Shown in pieces: positions 53,842-61,136 of a stretch of 64,000 nt of DNA. Both the position numbers and the translations under genes were made by a program. The stretch spans positions 1 through 64,000 of the forward strand of contig JBKUOG010000005.1 in assembly GCA_046957575.1 (NCBI GenBank), written 5' to 3'. Source of the stretch: UMGS1370 sp046957575 (lineage in GTDB: Bacteria; Bacillota; Clostridia; Lachnospirales; Lachnospiraceae). The notes under the pieces are model-generated. The model was given only the letters and a program-made list of their open reading frames with translations. It made no database searches and had not been told where the DNA came from. Position 1 is the stretch's first letter, and the number at the start of each line of letters is the position of its first letter.

Positions 53842-54627
53842 ATGAATCAAAAGAAACAGCGGGAGTTTTCCCGTACAAAAATGCTTATCGGAGCCGATGG
53901 AATGGAGCGGTTAAAGCACTCCTGCGCTGCCGTATTCGGAATCGGAGGCGTAGGCTCTTATGTGGCGGAAGCACTGGCAAGAAGCGGCATCGGATGCCTG
54001 ATTTTAATTGATAATGATACTGTTGATATTTCCAATATGAACCGCCAGTTGATTGCCTGTCAAAGCACATTAGGCCTTCCCAAAACCCAGGTGATGAAAA
54101 ACCGGATTTTAGACATCAATCCCTGCTGTCAGGTGATTTTGTTTGAAGAATTTATTCTGCCGGATAATCTGGACGCCTTTTTCCAAAAAGTGTTCTCCCA
54201 GGTTTCCTCCATTGACTACCTGGTAGATGCCATTGATACAGTCAGTGCAAAGCTGGCCCTGGCCGAATACGCGTGGAAGCAAAACATCCCTCTTATCTCT
54301 TCTATGGGAACCGGAAACAAACTTTATCCAGAACTGTTTGAGTTTGCAGATATTTACAAAACCTCTGTCTGCCCCCTGTGCAAAGTGATGCGAAAAGAAT
54401 TAAAAAAGCGGGGAATCCCCCGCTTAGATGTGCTGTATTCCAAAGAAGAACCTTTAAAACCTGTTCCAGATCCGGATTCTGTCCCCGATCCGGCCTCCAG
54501 CCGAAGAGCCATTCCAGGAAGCATTTCCTTTGTCCCCTCCGCAGCCGGACTTATGATTGCAGGAAAAGTCATTAGATCCCTTTGCGGTATAGAAAATAGG
54601 AATACGCAGCCGGAACACCAGAGATAA
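53842..54627 (+). CDS. tcdA: tRNA threonylcarbamoyladenosine dehydratase
   Basis: ThiF/E1-like enzyme of 261 residues that cyclises t6A to ct6A in tRNA. Motifs: EFSRTKMLIGADGMERLKHSCAAVFGIGGVGSYVAEALARSGIG (ATP site), LIDNDTVDISNMNRQ, DYLVDAIDTVSAKLAL and SSMGTGNKLYPELFE with SVCPLCKVMRKELKKRGI. It is the second gene of the Rrf2 operon and overlaps the convergent sdpI gene by 56 bases. Confidence 0.92.
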   Translation: MNQKKQREFSRTKMLIGADGMERLKHSCAAVFGIGGVGSYVAEALARSGIGCLILIDNDTVDISNMNRQLIACQSTLGLPKTQVMKNRILDINPCCQVILFEEFILPDNLDAFFQKVFSQVSSIDYLVDAIDTVSAKLALAEYAWKQNIPLISSMGTGNKLYPELFEFADIYKTSVCPLCKVMRKELKKRGIPRLDVLYSKEEPLKPVPDPDSVPDPASSRRAIPGSISFVPSAAGLMIAGKVIRSLCGIENRNTQPEHQR

Positions 54628-55204
54628 CAATCAGAATCACAAATACCATATAAGGGCTGACTGTGAAAATTCCATTTAAAATCAATAAAACTCCTCCAAC
54701 TGCCCACAGCCAGCCTGCCAGCCGGTTGGTCCGGTTCCAATTTTCTTCACTGTTTAATGTCCATGGAAGTTTGACTCCCATAGTATAACTCTGCCTGCTT
54801 TTCGGCAGGTAATTGCCCATCCCGATCATTAAAAGGCCTATAAATATACTGACTGCCATTCCCATATCAACAGAAAGTCCCATGGCAGCGCCATAGCTTA
54901 AGAGCACCATCACCAACGTCATGGCTGGTATAAACCAACTCATCAGCCCCATCAGTTTTTTGCTGATGTTTTTCTTTTTCGGATCATTTTGATACATAAA
55001 TAAAGCAAATATCTGCATAACTGTCATAAATGCCGGCATCCCAAAGACCAGCATCCATTTAGGACTCCATCCGTCAATCTCATTGTGAATATTCCAGTGA
55101 GTCGGAACCTGCTGCGGAAGCTGTCCCCACAGCAAAATGCCAATCAGGCAGGGAATCCATATGACCGCAATGGTTGCGATGCTCCATTTCTTTGAAATCT
55201 TCAT
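54572..55204 (-). CDS. sdpI: SdpI-family (DUF1648) membrane protein
   Basis: A 210-residue membrane protein with six or so helices: GQLPQQVPTHWNIHNEIDGWSPKW is the DUF1648 signature, and YLPKSRQSYTMGVKLPWTLNSEENWNRTNRLAGWLWAVGG the SdpI part. In Bacillus, SdpI gives immunity to the SdpC toxin and sequesters SdpR at the membrane. No sdpABC toxin genes are present here, as is usual in clostridia, so the immunity role is not assured. Confidence 0.85.
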   Translation of the reverse strand: MKISKKWSIATIAVIWIPCLIGILLWGQLPQQVPTHWNIHNEIDGWSPKWMLVFGMPAFMTVMQIFALFMYQNDPKKKNISKKLMGLMSWFIPAMTLVMVLLSYGAAMGLSVDMGMAVSIFIGLLMIGMGNYLPKSRQSYTMGVKLPWTLNSEENWNRTNRLAGWLWAVGGVLLILNGIFTVSPYMVFVILIVISGVPAAYSYFLYRKGI

Positions 55205-55473
55205 TCTCCTTCACCTCTCAATTCTGAAAGCCACAGCATAATTTCCTCTACTATGGAGGTATTCAGTTCATAATATACGAAATTTTTAAACTTTGATTCT
55301 GTCACCAGTCCTGCTTTTTTTAAAAGATTTAAATGATAGGAAATTGTAGCCGAAGAAATGTCAAAATGGCTGGCAATCTCTCCGGCAGACAGCTTCTTTC
55401 CATTTTTGAGCAAAACCAAAATATCCCTGCGCACCGGATCCGACAATGCTTTAAAGGTTTCTGCAAATCCCAT
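55201..55473 (-). CDS. sdpR: ArsR-family repressor, SdpR-like
   Basis: Winged-helix repressor of 90 residues: MGFAETFKALSDPVRRDILVLLKNGKKLSAGEIASHFDISSATISYHLNLLKKAGLVTESKFKNFVYYELN. There is no metal-binding Cys motif, which fits the SdpR autorepressor type. The ATG at 55473 has GGAAGGAGGAA upstream. It overlaps the sdpI start by 4 bases and is preceded by a long perfect palindrome. Confidence 0.9.
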   Translation of the reverse strand: MGFAETFKALSDPVRRDILVLLKNGKKLSAGEIASHFDISSATISYHLNLLKKAGLVTESKFKNFVYYELNTSIVEEIMLWLSELRGEGE

Positions 55474-55491
55474 ATTTCCTCCTTCCAGCAC

Positions 55492-55556
55492 TATTTAGAT
55501 AATTATCTAAATACTATTATAACCGCTGCCAAGCGAAAGTCAATACTATTTAGATA
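55492..55556. promoter_or_regulatory. sdpR-type operator palindrome plus extra half site
   Basis: A perfect 22-bp palindrome centred on GATAATTATC (55492-55513, half-site TATTTAGATAA) lies 18 bases before the sdpR ATG. A further copy of the half site, TATTTAGATA, is at 55547-55556. It is probably the autoregulatory operator of the SdpR-like repressor. Confidence 0.8.
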
Positions 55557-55571
55557 TTTTTCAAAATACCA

Positions 55572-55721
55572 GTAACCGTTCAGCCATGCGAAGACTTAGA
55601 CAGGGAAACGCGTTGAACGCTTGTTTTCATAAGCGTTTTCCTGTCTGAATTTTCATAGGACGGACGCCAGATGCTTCTTGTCCGCGTAAGCTGGCAAGAA
55701 GATACATGGCTGAACTGTTAC
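55572..55721. mobile_element. MITE-like element, copy B
   Basis: 150 bp in inverted orientation to copy A, with 15-bp terminal inverted repeats (55572-55586 and 55707-55721, one mismatch). It is flanked by AAATACCA and AAATACAA, a 7-of-8 direct repeat. Internal arms are kept but have drifted. It abuts the terminator of the small RNA at 55728-55866. Confidence 0.82.
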
Positions 55722-55727
55722 AAATAC

Positions 55728-55866
55728 AAAAAAAGAAACTGCTTTTCCCCCACAGAAAGCAGTTCCCAGGTCACGATCAACAACCGTCACATTAAAATAG
55801 TTTCTCTCGTTTGGCATCCCCATACCAAAACCAAGTCAGTGTATCAGACATCCCCTTGTCTTTTAC
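55728..55866 (-). ncRNA. free-standing small RNA of about 140 nt with its own promoter and terminator
   Basis: Minus-strand -35 TTGACT (55896-55901), 17-base spacer and -10 TATATT (55873-55878) predict a start near 55866. A canonical terminator (AACTGCTTT/AAAGCAGTT stem, 55756-55764 and 55737-55745, then C and TTTTTTT) ends it near 55728. The RNA has a TTTGG/CCAAA hairpin and can encode short peptides (for example 19 codons, 55792-55851, starting MSDTLTWFWYGD, with AAGGGG directly at the ATG). It is not recognised as 6S, SRP or tmRNA. A short mRNA is an alternative. Confidence 0.65.
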
Positions 55867-56103
55867 GTAATAAATATACCATTGTTTTCCTCATAAGTCA
55901 ATCTTTCATTGTGTGTTTTTTACAAAAACTTAATATAGCAAATACGTTTTTTATAGATTTTCATCAACATTAGGCGATTTTTGTCTTATCATGTACTGGT
56001 TTATTCAAGTTTCCAGTCCGCTCTCCTGTTTCCATTCCGGTATACTTTTCTTATTTCTGGGCATACTTGTCTTAGCAACACTATGGAAGGGAAACAGGAT
56101 TTT

Positions 56104-57528
56104 ATGGAATTTTCAAAAAAACTATCGGATAATATGGAATTTCTAACAGATGCCCTCCACACCAAAGACAATTTTGATGTGGTTTACCGGGTGGTAAAGA
56201 TTGGCGGCCGAAATGCCTGTTTATATTGTATTGACGGTCTTACTAAAGATGATGTTCTTTTAAAGGTTCTTCAGGTCTTTTCTGCGATTAAGCCGGAAGA
56301 CATGCCAGAGGACGCTCACAGCTTTTCCAAACAATACGTTCCTTATGGGGAAATCGGACTTCTCCGCTATTCAGACACCATGATCGTCCAGCTTTTAGCC
56401 GGTATTTCCTGTTTGTTTATTGACGGCTACGATGCATGTATCACCATTGACTGCCGCACATACCCGGCCAGAAGCGTATCTGAGCCTGACAAGGATAAGG
56501 TGCTGCGCGGTTCCAGAGACGGATTTGTGGAAACGCTGATTTTTAATACTGCCCTGATCCGCCGCCGAATTCGTGACCCAAAGCTGACCATGGAAATCAT
56601 GAATGCCGGTGAAAGTTCCCACACCGACATCGCCATCTGCTATATGAAAGACCGGGTTGACTCCCATTTACTAGATTTAATTAAAGGCCGGATTGAAAAG
56701 CTTCACGTAGATGCCTTGACTATGAACCAGGAAAGTCTTGCAGAATGTATTTATCCACATAAATGGTATAATCCTTTCCCAAAATTCAAGTTTTCTGAAC
56801 GGCCGGATACGGCAGCTGCCTCTATTTTAGAGGGAAACATTGTCATTCTGGTGGATACTTCTCCTGCTGCTATGGTTCTGCCATCTTCTGTTTTTGACAT
56901 TATTGAAGAAGCAGACGATTACTATTTTCCGCCTCTCACCGGAACCTACTTACGGCTGTCCCGGATGATTATTACCCTGCTGTCGTTATTTTTGACTCCT
57001 CTGTGGCTTCTGCTCATGCAAAATCCCCAGATTATTCCTCCATGGCTGGAATTTATTCAACTGTCCGATGAACTGTTTGTGCCTTTAATTTTCCAGCTTT
57101 TAATTTTGGAATTTGCCATTGATGGCCTTCGTCTGGCAGCAGTCAACACTCCCAGCATGCTGACTACCCCTTTAAGTATTATTGCCGGTATCGTCATGGG
57201 CGAATATGCCGTAAAATCCGGCTGGTTTAACAGTGAAACCATGCTGTACATGGCTTTTGTCACAGTTGCCAATTATTCCCAGTCCAGTTTTGAACTGGGA
57301 TATGCAGTCAAATTCATGCGCATGCTGATTCTGGTTCTCACTGCCCTCTTTAACTACTGGGGATTTGCAGCCGGTACCATTTTCTCTGTATGTGCTGTTA
57401 TTTTCAACCGAACCATTGCCGGAAAAAGTTATATCTACCCGATTATCCCCTTTAGCTGGTCTGAATTAAAAAAGCGGTTCTTCCGCAGCCGTCTTCCCCA
57501 TACAGAAAAGGAAAGCGCCGCAAAATAA
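56104..57528 (+). CDS. spore germination protein, GerA/SpoVAF family
   Basis: A 474-residue protein: a soluble N-terminal part (about 1-265) ending RPDTAAASILEGNIVILVDTSPAAMVLPSSVFDIIEEADDYYFPPLTGTYLRLSRM, then about five membrane helices to residue 455 and a basic tail. The family covers GerAA-type germinant receptor A subunits and SpoVAF, both in the spore inner membrane. No B or C subunit gene follows, which fits a SpoVAF-like or orphan member. The start is uncertain; ATG 56104 follows AAGGGA, and ATG 56083 and an upstream frame to 55981 are possible. Confidence 0.85.
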   Translation: MEFSKKLSDNMEFLTDALHTKDNFDVVYRVVKIGGRNACLYCIDGLTKDDVLLKVLQVFSAIKPEDMPEDAHSFSKQYVPYGEIGLLRYSDTMIVQLLAGISCLFIDGYDACITIDCRTYPARSVSEPDKDKVLRGSRDGFVETLIFNTALIRRRIRDPKLTMEIMNAGESSHTDIAICYMKDRVDSHLLDLIKGRIEKLHVDALTMNQESLAECIYPHKWYNPFPKFKFSERPDTAAASILEGNIVILVDTSPAAMVLPSSVFDIIEEADDYYFPPLTGTYLRLSRMIITLLSLFLTPLWLLLMQNPQIIPPWLEFIQLSDELFVPLIFQLLILEFAIDGLRLAAVNTPSMLTTPLSIIAGIVMGEYAVKSGWFNSETMLYMAFVTVANYSQSSFELGYAVKFMRMLILVLTALFNYWGFAAGTIFSVCAVIFNRTIAGKSYIYPIIPFSWSELKKRFFRSRLPHTEKESAAK

Positions 57529-57566
57529 CCGTAAGTTTTTGCCTGCAGGCGCTGCCATCCAGCATC

Positions 57567-58127
57567 CTACGCAAACCATAGTTCTTCTTTTGTTGTAGAG
57601 ACAGCGTCTGCTCCTGCTGAAAATGCTGCCATAATGTCTTTCTTGTCCGAAATCAATCCGCCCGCGATAACGGGAATATCCGTATATTCTCTGATTTTCT
57701 TTAACACCTTCGGCATGATTCCGGGCATGATTTCCACCAAATCCGGATGAAAGGTGTCAATCTGTTTTTTGGTGGTATCCATTGCCATGGAATCAATGAC
57801 AAACGTCCTCTGAATTCCAATTAGTCCCAACTCTACTGCCCGTTTTACTAAAAGGGGCTTGGTACTGATAATTCCATCCGCCTCTGTGTTCTGTTTAATA
57901 AAATCCACTGCCACTTCTTTTGCGTTTAATCCTGCAATTAAATCCACATGAACAATGGCTGTCTTTCCATGATCTTTTACCTGTTTTACCAGTTTGCTGA
58001 TATTGCAGATGCTGCCGCACAAAATAAAAACGATCTGGCATTCTGACTCAAAACACCGATTAAAACTTTTTTCATCTTTTACTGCTGCTATCACCGGAGA
58101 TGTCTCCAATAATTCTATCACCCTCAT
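57567..58127 (-). CDS. glpP: glycerol-3-phosphate-responsive antiterminator
   Basis: A 186-residue TIM-barrel-like protein of the GlpP family: IAAVKDEKSFNRCFESECQIVFILCGSICNISKLVKQVKDHGKTAIVHVDLIAGL, DGIISTKPLLVKRAVELGLIGIQRTFVIDS, PDLVEIMPGIMPKVLKKI, VIAGGLISDKKDIMAAFSAGADAVSTT. In Bacillus, GlpP with glycerol-3-phosphate binds the glpD leader and prevents termination. Here it follows the ugp-type operon, whose product pathway yields glycerol-3-phosphate. Confidence 0.92.
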   Translation of the reverse strand: MRVIELLETSPVIAAVKDEKSFNRCFESECQIVFILCGSICNISKLVKQVKDHGKTAIVHVDLIAGLNAKEVAVDFIKQNTEADGIISTKPLLVKRAVELGLIGIQRTFVIDSMAMDTTKKQIDTFHPDLVEIMPGIMPKVLKKIREYTDIPVIAGGLISDKKDIMAAFSAGADAVSTTKEELWFA

Positions 58128-58214
58128 AATCTGTCCTCCTTGTTGTCTTCCCTATTTTACTCCAAATCTGCCAGAAAAGAAAGACTAAAGGAGTAAAGTT
58201 TTCCATCAGGCAGG

Positions 58215-58242
58215 AAAAAGCGCAGATGCATTCACCTGCGCT
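58215..58242 (-). terminator. terminator of the ugp-type operon
   Basis: Minus-strand AGCGCAG pairs with CTGCGCT around a 10-base loop and is followed by TTTTT. It lies between mobile copy C and glpP, so glpP probably has its own promoter or relies on read-through. Confidence 0.75.
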
Positions 58243-58260
58243 ATCGCTTCTTATAAATAT

Positions 58261-58411
58261 GTAACAATTCAGCCTTGCACCTTCTTGTCCACCTGTGACG
58301 GCCAAGAAGCATCGGGAATCTGCCCTATGAAGATTCAGCCAGGAAAATTCTTATGAAAACAAATTTTCACCGCTTTTTCCTGTCTGAATCTTCGCATGGC
58401 TGAACTTTTAC
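58261..58411. mobile_element. MITE-like element, copy C (degenerate)
   Basis: 151 bp, same orientation as copy A, with terminal repeats GTAACAATTCAGCCT and TGGCTGAACTTTTAC (three mismatches) and the internal arms of copy A largely preserved. Flanks (ATAAATAT, TAAATTAT) give no clean target duplication, so it is older. It lies just downstream of the phosphodiesterase gene. Confidence 0.78.
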
Positions 58412-58415
58412 TAAA

Positions 58416-59144
58416 TTATTTCTGGCTGTCCAACCAGCTTTTACAAACGGTTGGATAATTGGTAAAAATACCATCGCATCCCCACTCATACAGTCTTTCC
58501 AGAGCTCCCATGTCATTAATGGTCCATACATTGACATCAATGCCATGCTCCTTACATCCTTTTACAGTTTCCTCCGTCAGACCATTTACACCTGGATGGT
58601 ACGCCTCAAAGCCGCATTTTTCACAGTAATATCCGGCATTTCCAATTCCCTCGTGAAGCAGCAGCGCACCGCAGTAACGGTCCGGATCCAACTTCTTAAT
58701 CTGTACCAGAGACATGTGGTTAAAAGAAGAATAAAGCATCCGATCCACTAAATCGTACTTACGGACCATAGTCAGGATCTTTTCTTCCAGTTCCGGGTAG
58801 TAATAAATGCTGCTCTTTAACTCTACATTGGTAACCAGATTGGTCTGCTTTACCCACTGGCAGTATTCCTCAAAAGTCGGAATCGGCTGGAAACCGTACT
58901 TATCGTGAAATGCCTTTCCTGCATTGAACTTTACCAGTTCTTCATAGGTATAATCTTTTACCAGTCCGCTACCGTCTGTGGTACGGTCAATGGCTTCGTC
59001 GTGGATTACCACTAAAACGCCGTCTTTTGTTGTCTGAACATCCAGCTCGATTCCGTCACACCCAGTCTCTGCCGCTTTTTTAAAAGACAGCATGGTATTT
59101 TCCGGATACTTTCCGCTGTAACCTCTGTGAGCGTATACCTTCAT
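58416..59144 (-). CDS. ugpQ: glycerophosphodiester phosphodiesterase
   Basis: Cytosolic GDPD-family enzyme of 242 residues hydrolysing glycerophosphodiesters to glycerol-3-phosphate and an alcohol. Motifs: VYAHRGYSGKYPENTMLSFKKAAETGCDGIELDVQTTKDGVLVVIHDEAIDRTTDGSG (two His, metal Glu/Asp), NVELKSS and VNVWTINDMGALERLYEWGCDGIFTNYP. There is no signal peptide, so it acts after uptake, like UgpQ. The ATG at 59144 has AGAGGA six bases upstream. It is the last gene of the operon. Confidence 0.93.
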   Translation of the reverse strand: MKVYAHRGYSGKYPENTMLSFKKAAETGCDGIELDVQTTKDGVLVVIHDEAIDRTTDGSGLVKDYTYEELVKFNAGKAFHDKYGFQPIPTFEEYCQWVKQTNLVTNVELKSSIYYYPELEEKILTMVRKYDLVDRMLYSSFNHMSLVQIKKLDPDRYCGALLLHEGIGNAGYYCEKCGFEAYHPGVNGLTEETVKGCKEHGIDVNVWTINDMGALERLYEWGCDGIFTNYPTVCKSWLDSQK

Positions 59145-59175
59145 GTACAATCCTCTTTTCTAATTAGACATGATG

Positions 59176-59236
59176 TTGGGGGCAAAAGATGTCTGACGAA
59201 TGGTTTCGTGTTTTGCACTTCCGCAATTTTGCCCCT
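59176..59236 (-). promoter_or_regulatory. intercistronic hairpin between permease and phosphodiesterase genes
   Basis: GGGGCAAAA and TTTTGCCCC (9 bp) enclose a loop of about 40 bases with weak inner pairing. No U-tract follows, so processing or 3'-end protection is more likely than termination. Confidence 0.45.
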
Positions 59237-59249
59237 GGCATCTTAAACA

Positions 59250-60125
59250 TTATTTCATTGCTGCCTTAGAATAACCAGTCAGCATATATTTCTGGAAGAT
59301 AAAGAACAGGATAATAACCGGCACAACTGCCAGAACCGCACCTGCCATAACTTCATGGTTATTCATGGTTTCCTGGCCTGCAAAGGTATTCTGCAGCTGG
59401 GCAAGTCCAATGGTAAGAACTCTTCTTGGCTCTCCTCTTGCGATAATCTTTGGCCAGAAGTAGGAGTTCCAGCCATCGGTAAAGGTAACCAGAATAACGG
59501 TAAATAATGCAGATTTACACATTGGCGCCAGTACCTTTGTAATGATTCCAACACGTCCTAATCCGTCAATTCTTGCAGCTTCTACGTAACTGTCATCAAT
59601 TGCCATAAAGTTCTGTCTCAGCATGAAGATAAAATATGGAGATACTGCTACTGGAAGGATCAATCCTAAGAATGTATCAGAAAATCCTCTGTTTGCCATG
59701 ACAATGTAAATCGGGATAAAGGTAACCTGAATCGGGATCATCAAAGCACCCAGCACGATCAAAAACAGAATATTCTGTCCCTTAAACTTGCCTTTGGAAA
59801 ATCCATATGCTGCAAATACACCTGTGGTAACCTGACAAATCAGAATACCGGCAGTCATTACAATGGTATTGTAATAATATTTGGCAAAGTTGCCGCGTTT
59901 TAATACATTGATGTAGTTTTCAAAATGAAATTCTTTCGGCCATAAGGTGGGTACTGCAAGAAGAATTTCTTCCTGGGATTTTACAGAAGATACCAGCATC
60001 CAGTAAATCGGAAATACTATAATGAGCACTACAATAATTGCCAGCACCCACTGCACTGCTGATATGATTTTTCTCTTTCTCTTTGCCGCCTCATTGCGCT
60101 CAGTTTGACTTTTTGCTCTGCCCAT
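59250..60125 (-). CDS. ugpE: ABC transporter permease, UgpE type
   Basis: CUT1 permease of 291 residues, six helices after a long basic N-terminus (MGRAKSQTERNEAAKRKRK), with the EAA loop MAIDDSYVEAARIDGLGRVGIITKVLAPMCKSALFTV. AAGGAGGG is close upstream. It partners the permease encoded 11 bases upstream. The neighbouring phosphodiesterase suggests glycerophosphodiester or glycerol-3-phosphate uptake. No ATPase gene is included. Confidence 0.87.
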   Translation of the reverse strand: MGRAKSQTERNEAAKRKRKIISAVQWVLAIIVVLIIVFPIYWMLVSSVKSQEEILLAVPTLWPKEFHFENYINVLKRGNFAKYYYNTIVMTAGILICQVTTGVFAAYGFSKGKFKGQNILFLIVLGALMIPIQVTFIPIYIVMANRGFSDTFLGLILPVAVSPYFIFMLRQNFMAIDDSYVEAARIDGLGRVGIITKVLAPMCKSALFTVILVTFTDGWNSYFWPKIIARGEPRRVLTIGLAQLQNTFAGQETMNNHEVMAGAVLAVVPVIILFFIFQKYMLTGYSKAAMK

Positions 60126-60136
60126 GACGGCCCTCC

Positions 60137-61027
60137 TTATGAATCATATGTTACTTTCTTATTGGCAATCTTCATCGTTGCTGCGGTTATAACAAGCAGA
60201 AGCAGGAAGAAGAATACTGCAACCGTAGATGCCCGGTCCATGCGGAAGTCTTCCATCGCATACCGGTAAATATTATACACAAATACTTCTGTAGAACGGT
60301 ACGGTCCGCCTTGAGTCAGGATATCTACAGACTGGAATACCTTCATAGAAGACAGGAAGGTTGTTACAAACAAAAACAGTGTGGTCGGGGACAGCATAGG
60401 CAGTGTAATCTTGAAGAATCTCTGCACACTGTTGGCTCCGTCTAAAGCCGCCGCCTCATAATAATCTGCAGAAATGCCCATCATTGCAGACAGATATACC
60501 ATCATGCCATAGCCGATGCATCTCCAGCCCGTTACCATTAATACGGAAATCAAAGCGGTGCTGCGGTCGCCCAGCCAGTCTACTGGCTCAATTCCGAAAA
60601 TAGAAAGAAAATAATTTAAAATACCAGTATCAGTATTTAAGATCCAAAGGAATACAACAGCAGCAGATGACATTGCCACATATTTCGGCATGAAAACAAT
60701 GGCGCGCATTGCTGCAAATGTCTTGGTCATACGGTTAAAGATCAGGGCAAAAATCATACCTCCGATCAGTGTAATACTCAGTTCTCCAATGGAATATAAC
60801 AGAGTTACTTTTAAGGAGTTCCATAAATACTTGGTTCCAGACCCGTTAAACAGCCACTTCCAGTTTTTTAATCCTACATAATTCCAGGTATCATTTAACA
60901 GATTCCAGTCTGTAAAACTGATTTTAACCAGTTCTACAATGGGATAGTATGTAAAAAGCGCAATCAATATCAAGGCCGGAACTACGCACAGAAAATCCTT
61001 AATTGCAGATTTTTTTCTAGGATTCAT
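60137..61027 (-). CDS. ugpA: ABC transporter permease, UgpA type
   Basis: CUT1 permease of 296 residues with six helices; EAA loop ISADYYEAAALDGANSVQRFFKITLPMLSPTTLF. It starts MNPRKKSAIKDFLCVVPALILIALFTYYPI. The ATG at 61027 has GAGG seven bases upstream; an ATG six codons earlier is less well placed. It is the second gene of the operon after the binding protein. Confidence 0.87.
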   Translation of the reverse strand: MNPRKKSAIKDFLCVVPALILIALFTYYPIVELVKISFTDWNLLNDTWNYVGLKNWKWLFNGSGTKYLWNSLKVTLLYSIGELSITLIGGMIFALIFNRMTKTFAAMRAIVFMPKYVAMSSAAVVFLWILNTDTGILNYFLSIFGIEPVDWLGDRSTALISVLMVTGWRCIGYGMMVYLSAMMGISADYYEAAALDGANSVQRFFKITLPMLSPTTLFLFVTTFLSSMKVFQSVDILTQGGPYRSTEVFVYNIYRYAMEDFRMDRASTVAVFFFLLLLVITAATMKIANKKVTYDS

Positions 61028-61058
61028 AGCATTTCCTCTCTTCATTACCTTCTGACTT

Positions 61059-61092
61059 CCGGCGCCGCCTCTCCAGAGAGAAGCGGCGCCGG
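61059..61092 (-). promoter_or_regulatory. intercistronic GC hairpin between binding protein and permease genes
   Basis: Perfect 10-bp arms CCGGCGCCGC/GCGGCGCCGG with a 14-base loop and no U-tract. It sits in the same place, after the binding-protein gene, as the hairpin of the galactoside operon. A role in mRNA stabilisation is likely. Confidence 0.6.
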
Positions 61093-61136
61093 TTTAAGAG
61101 TTTATTTACATCAGTATGCAGGAAGTGCCTCTGATG

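Noticed and set aside
55728..55866. 6S RNA or SRP RNA
   Set aside because: There is no long central-bubble rod as in 6S and no GGAAGC/GGTCAGG SRP tip; the length also does not fit 6S.
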